From the NCBI GenBank assembly GCA_035546635.1, contig DASZWJ010000023.1, positions 1-37,162 on the forward strand: a DNA stretch of 37,162 nucleotides, in the 5' to 3' direction. The translations under genes were made by a program, and so were the position numbers. Positions 34,447 through 37,162 of the stretch are shown one piece after another. The stretch's first letter is position 1. Each line of letters begins with the position of its first letter. Below the pieces are notes generated by a model that did no database searches, was not told the origin of the DNA, and worked only from the letters and a program-made list of their open reading frames with translations. This DNA comes from Gammaproteobacteria bacterium. GTDB lineage: Bacteria; Pseudomonadota; Gammaproteobacteria; JAURND01.

Positions 34447-34583
34447 TTACTTCTCATTGCTCGGTTTATAAAAAATGTAAGGATACTGTGCATACCTCAA
34501 ACTGCCTAAAGGTAAGCCTCTGGCTCTTTCTATGGCGACTTTAGCTAAGGATTTGAACGGTTTTTTCTGTTTTAAAGCAGGAG
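34447..34583 (-). pseudogene. Orphan C-terminal fragment of the effector gene
   Basis: On the minus strand, an open stretch reads ALKQKKPFKSLAKVAIERA, then RGLPLGSLRYAQYPYIFY, and stops at 34447. The effector at 35300-36079 ends ALEKQKPFKPSAKLAIERA and RGLPLHSLKYASYPYIFY. No start codon or upstream part is present; homology begins near 34583. It precedes the decayed immunity copy in the same order as the intact pair. Confidence 0.8.
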
Positions 34584-34689
34584 AGAAAGGGCAGGTGTTG
34601 TGGATACTTTACCATTTCTTATTTCCCTAAGCTTAGATTTCATTATAAGCGTTAACCTAAAAAAGCAAATTATCTAATTTTTTATTTTA

Positions 34690-35265
34690 CTAAAAATCCA
34701 TTGAATAATATGATCCAGATATGACTAAAAATTTTTTTTTATTTGCATGATATTGATAACATGTGTAAAAATATTTTGTATCTCTAATAACGCAGAAATA
34801 GTCAAAATTATTTTCTTTAGGTTTTATAAACCATTTTTCAACTTTTGAATCCCTGGTTTTCCACTGTTCTAAAGCTTCGCTTGATGTGCCGCAAATTGTA
34901 TTCTGCCAACCTATATTTTCTGGCGATAGTTTGTGACTACCAAATTTTTTTATATAATAAAAAGTATTGCTTCCTTTAGAAAATAACAGATATTTTATTG
35001 TTTTATGATTTGGATTCAGAAGAGTTAATAAATACTCATCTGATTTAAATTGAGTGAAATGTTGAATACAAGGATCTTCATATATTTTATATCCTGCATA
35101 ATTGCTATCAAGTAAATTGATTGCTTGTTTGTTTAAATGTGCTCTGTAGTCATTATCATAGTCATTGATTTCGCTTTGAGGCCCCAGTGTGAGAGAATAG
35201 CTTGTTATTACTATAAAGAATGAAATTAATAAGAATGTAGCTTTTCTTGCAATATTAAAAATCAT
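34690..35265 (-). CDS. Putative secreted immunity protein of the type VI effector
   Basis: 191 residues. The N-terminus MIFNIARKATFLLISFFIVITSYSLTLG is a Sec signal or membrane anchor, so the protein should work in the periplasm. The mature part has four Cys (EDPCIQHF, NTICGTS, DYFCVIR, YTCYQYH), which could form disulfides. It follows the effector gene by 34 bases. A secreted product directly after a peptidoglycan-targeting effector is the classic layout of an immunity protein, and it is co-duplicated with the effector end (34054-34583). No family recognised; immunity is inferred from position. Confidence 0.6.
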   Translation of the reverse strand: MIFNIARKATFLLISFFIVITSYSLTLGPQSEINDYDNDYRAHLNKQAINLLDSNYAGYKIYEDPCIQHFTQFKSDEYLLTLLNPNHKTIKYLLFSKGSNTFYYIKKFGSHKLSPENIGWQNTICGTSSEALEQWKTRDSKVEKWFIKPKENNFDYFCVIRDTKYFYTCYQYHANKKKFLVISGSYYSMDF

Positions 35266-35299
35266 AGATTAATCGCCAGGTTTTAAATTAAGAATTATG

Positions 35300-36079
35300 C
35301 TATTTGGTTGGGGTATAAAAAATGTAAGGATAGCTTGCATATTTTAAACTATGTAGCGGTAAACCTCTGGCTCTTTCTATGGCGAGTTTAGCCGAAGGTT
35401 TGAAGGGTTTCTGTTTTTCTAAGGCGGCTATTCCACTGTTATTGAATGCAAGAGGTTGAGGTATTTCTAAATGTAAAGCAGGATCTTTTGCGTGACTTGG
35501 GTCATGAACCTTTCTTATCCTAGAATCATTATGAAAAATATTATAAACTTGGCTTTCCTCTTCTATTGTAAATTTCTTTCCTGTATCTCCTTTAATTAAT
35601 TTGCTAAGGCTAATATCGAGCACATTATAAAATAATGTATTATATTCATTAACATGTGTTGAAACTTCTCCGCCGTTTGTAATTATGTTGTCTGCCAACT
35701 CTGTCATTGCTGCTAATATTTGTTGTTGTGATTTTCCAGCTTTTGCCATGTCATGGTAAATTTTAGTTACTTCATTGCCTCCGACCTTGTAGCTGACATT
35801 TTTTCCAGATTTTAAATTATTGTACATGGCTTCTGCCTGGGATTGAGATGTTCTTATTGTGCTTGTAATCACTGCGTGTTTTACACAACTTTTAAGTAAT
35901 AGTTCTTTTAAAATTTGCCATGTGTAATCGGTGATGTTTGGTTGATCTCTAGATGGATTATCAAATGTTATTTCAACTTCATCAATGCTAGTTGGGCATG
36001 ATAGCAATACCTTGGTCGGTTTTTTATCGGATGTGGGTGTCAAGCTGCTCTTTTGCTGTTTGATAACTAGGCTAGACAT
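35300..36079 (-). CDS. Putative type VI effector, M15-like zinc peptidase (peptidoglycan-targeting)
   Basis: 259 residues, AGGAG seven bases before the ATG. Three motifs follow the order of M15/VanY/VanX-type peptidases: AVITSTIRTSQSQAEAMY (R76, compare ITSGYRTxxxQ), STHVNEYNTLFYNVLDIS (H142 and D155, compare SxHxxGxAxDI, with about six extra residues), and DPALHLEI (H203, E205, compare the final WHxE). H142, D155 and H203 would bind zinc. Known members cut peptide cross-bridges or D-Ala ends of peptidoglycan. No signal peptide, as expected for cargo loaded on a spike. It follows vgrG and a PAAR gene and precedes a secreted putative immunity gene. The peptidase call rests on short motifs and could be wrong. 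Confidence 0.6.
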   Translation of the reverse strand: MSSLVIKQQKSSLTPTSDKKPTKVLLSCPTSIDEVEITFDNPSRDQPNITDYTWQILKELLLKSCVKHAVITSTIRTSQSQAEAMYNNLKSGKNVSYKVGGNEVTKIYHDMAKAGKSQQQILAAMTELADNIITNGGEVSTHVNEYNTLFYNVLDISLSKLIKGDTGKKFTIEEESQVYNIFHNDSRIRKVHDPSHAKDPALHLEIPQPLAFNNSGIAALEKQKPFKPSAKLAIERARGLPLHSLKYASYPYIFYTPTK

Positions 36080-36116
36080 TTAATTTTCTCCTTAACTATT
36101 GAATTATGATAATTGC

Positions 36117-36255
36117 TTAGTAAGAACACAGCTCCTCCTCTCCTGAAAATTCAGAGCCTTGCAAAATATCTATAGAAATTTCATCAGCGCTTGTGTTACT
36201 TGCTAAAAGTGTATTGCCCTGATGATCGGTTATTCCTTCTATAATTCTTGGGGGG
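36117..36255 (-). other. Out-of-frame C-terminal extension of the PAAR protein
   Basis: Past the stop of the PAAR ORF, the next frame reads PRIIEGITDHQGNTLLASNT and continues to EEELCSY, stopping at 36117, 37 bases before the effector start. The YRI...IIEGxTDxxGxT pattern is a conserved ending of PAAR-type proteins. The two frames meet at CCCCCC (36250-36255); one added C would give a continuous protein of about 187 residues. Confidence 0.75.
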
Positions 36256-36679
36256 TATGAATTCGGTAAGGAATATGAGGGAGTGCTTGTCCAGTACTTG
36301 CGCTAATTAATTGAAAATACTGGTCATAGAACTCCATTGGTGTTTTGCTGAAGATCACATTAGGTCCAATTTCTACATTGTTCCCTATAAATACAAAGGG
36401 ATCGCCTTCATCTACCTGGATACCGGTTGCACCGGAGTTGATGATGCCGTCGTTTTGGGTTGTATCGTTTATTAGAGCGATGCGTTTGTTGTTGACTTCG
36501 ACGCAGGCGTTGCCTTCGATAATGGTTGCTGTAGTGCCGTCGGAGAACATGACATGATCGCCGGCACAAGCGACGGGTTGTCCTTGGAAAGTAGTTGTAG
36601 TTGATGTGCTGATTATGCTGCCGTTGCCATGGGTACTGCTGCTGACTACGTCATTTAAGCGTGCGGGTATTTTTGCCAT
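36239..36679 (-). CDS. PAAR-domain spike-tip protein (probably frameshifted)
   Basis: 146 residues as read, GGAGAAAACA before the ATG at 36679 and 11 bases after the vgrG stop. It has the DUF4150/PAAR layout: ARLNDVVSSSTHGNGSI, then FQGQPVACAGDHVMFSDGTTATIIEGNACVEVNNKRIALINDTT, with His, Cys and Cys positions suited to metal binding at the tip. PAAR proteins cap the VgrG needle and attach effectors. The C-terminus YRIHTPQEL breaks off inside a conserved ending that continues in the next frame (36117-36255), so the true product is likely longer. Confidence 0.82.
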   Translation of the reverse strand: MAKIPARLNDVVSSSTHGNGSIISTSTTTTFQGQPVACAGDHVMFSDGTTATIIEGNACVEVNNKRIALINDTTQNDGIINSGATGIQVDEGDPFVFIGNNVEIGPNVIFSKTPMEFYDQYFQLISASTGQALPHIPYRIHTPQEL

Positions 36680-36690
36680 TGTTTTCTCCG

Positions 36691-37162
36691 CTATTGAGAT
36701 GAATTGATTTTTATCTGCGTGCCATTAATGTAAATGCCTTGGGTATTAATCAATAGCGTATTACTGCCAACAGTTAAACTGAGTGATTGGGCGGCATTGA
36801 GTGAGGCATTTTTCCCAATGCTCATGGTTAAATTACTGCCGATAGATTGATTAAGATTTTTTGCAATGCTGATATTTGCGCTATTGCCTACGCTGTGGCT
36901 GAGATCATTGCCTATGGTTTGCATGACGTTATGTAGGGTTTCTTCGGTGCAATCATGGCCGATAGATCGTATGACATTGTTGGCCGTGCTGTGCGTGTAA
37001 TTATTGCCGACATTGATTGACGAATTATTAGCTGTGCTATGGCTGTAATCATTACCTACTGAAACACTTGAATTATTGGTTGTTGTGTGGCTGTGATCGT
37101 TGCCCACAGTAATAGTAGAATTATGGGTTGTATCGTGCTTATGATCGTTCTGCACCGTCACA
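36691..37162 (-). CDS. vgrG: Type VI secretion spike VgrG, C-terminal fragment (runs off the right edge)
   Basis: 156 residues in frame to the window end, with no start needed inside the window. It is made of a regular repeat of about 16 residues, for example VGNDHSHTTTNNSSVS, VGNDYSHSTANNSSIN and VGNNYTHSTANNVIRS, and then a looser series (IGNDLSHSVGNSANIS, IGSNLTMSIGKNASLN). This is the gp5-like beta-helix of VgrG (trimeric needle), ending with LINTQGIYINGTQIKI. In a trimer it forms the puncturing spike whose tip receives the PAAR protein encoded next. No other T6SS structural gene is in the window. Corresponding 48-base DNA repeats could recombine. Confidence 0.8.
   Translation of the reverse strand, partial: VTVQNDHKHDTTHNSTITVGNDHSHTTTNNSSVSVGNDYSHSTANNSSINVGNNYTHSTANNVIRSIGHDCTEETLHNVMQTIGNDLSHSVGNSANISIAKNLNQSIGSNLTMSIGKNASLNAAQSLSLTVGSNTLLINTQGIYINGTQIKINSSQ

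Overview
The window joins two DNAs of very different character. Positions 1 to about 4460 are GC-rich and look alphaproteobacterial: a phosphonate-type ABC transporter operon on the minus strand (phnC-phnD-phnE and the start of a second permease), a small membrane protein, and a seven-Asp-box beta-propeller protein. A tRNA-Glu(TTC) gene at 4478-4553 marks the change. From 4554 to the end the DNA is AT-rich and reads as a gammaproteobacterial chromosome. The gene set aspC, uvrB, galU, lpxB, rnhB, dnaE, ung, a LetA/GacA-type regulator and effector-like Ser/Pro-rich proteins point to Legionellales (Coxiella/Legionella side), but this is inference. The abrupt change at a conserved 76-bp tRNA could be an island at a tRNA 3' end or a chimeric assembly. 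I favour the chimera, because no integrase is visible.

Layout of the AT-rich part. 4554-6305: a response regulator between tRNA-Glu and tRNA-Ala(GGC), flanked by AAGTTACCCCC direct repeats. 6558-8365: a lipoprotein and the aminotransferase aspC. 8366-14719: accessory DNA between aspC and uvrB, with a 198-bp MITE-like element, three uncharacterised proteins including a 994-residue Ser/Pro/Thr-rich coiled-coil protein, a DUF4143 ATPase and a 46-bp-arm hairpin. 14720-26501: mostly housekeeping genes (uvrB, galU, lpxB, a Gfo/Idh/MocA oxidoreductase, rnhB, dnaE, ung), interrupted at 17419-17574 by an unannotated-looking 51-residue peptide with a textbook double-glycine leader. 26690-31886: a POT transporter with a changed proton-coupling motif, a 450-residue unknown protein overlapping a convergent methyltransferase, tandem 90-residue paralogues and an orphan LuxR-type HTH protein. 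31887-33116: four dispersed TGTAC-type repeats and an XRE/S24-like regulator that lacks the peptidase residues.

The right end, 34054-37162, read on the minus strand, is a type VI secretion cargo module: VgrG spike tip, PAAR protein (with a probable one-base frameshift in a C6 tract), a 259-residue putative M15-like peptidoglycan peptidase effector, a secreted putative immunity protein, and then a decayed second copy of the effector C-terminus and immunity gene. This arrangement, and the double-glycine peptide, are the best candidates for undescribed systems here.

Several intergenic spaces carry long perfect hairpins that share a CCCTTCTCCC core but have different, still self-complementary, outer arms.
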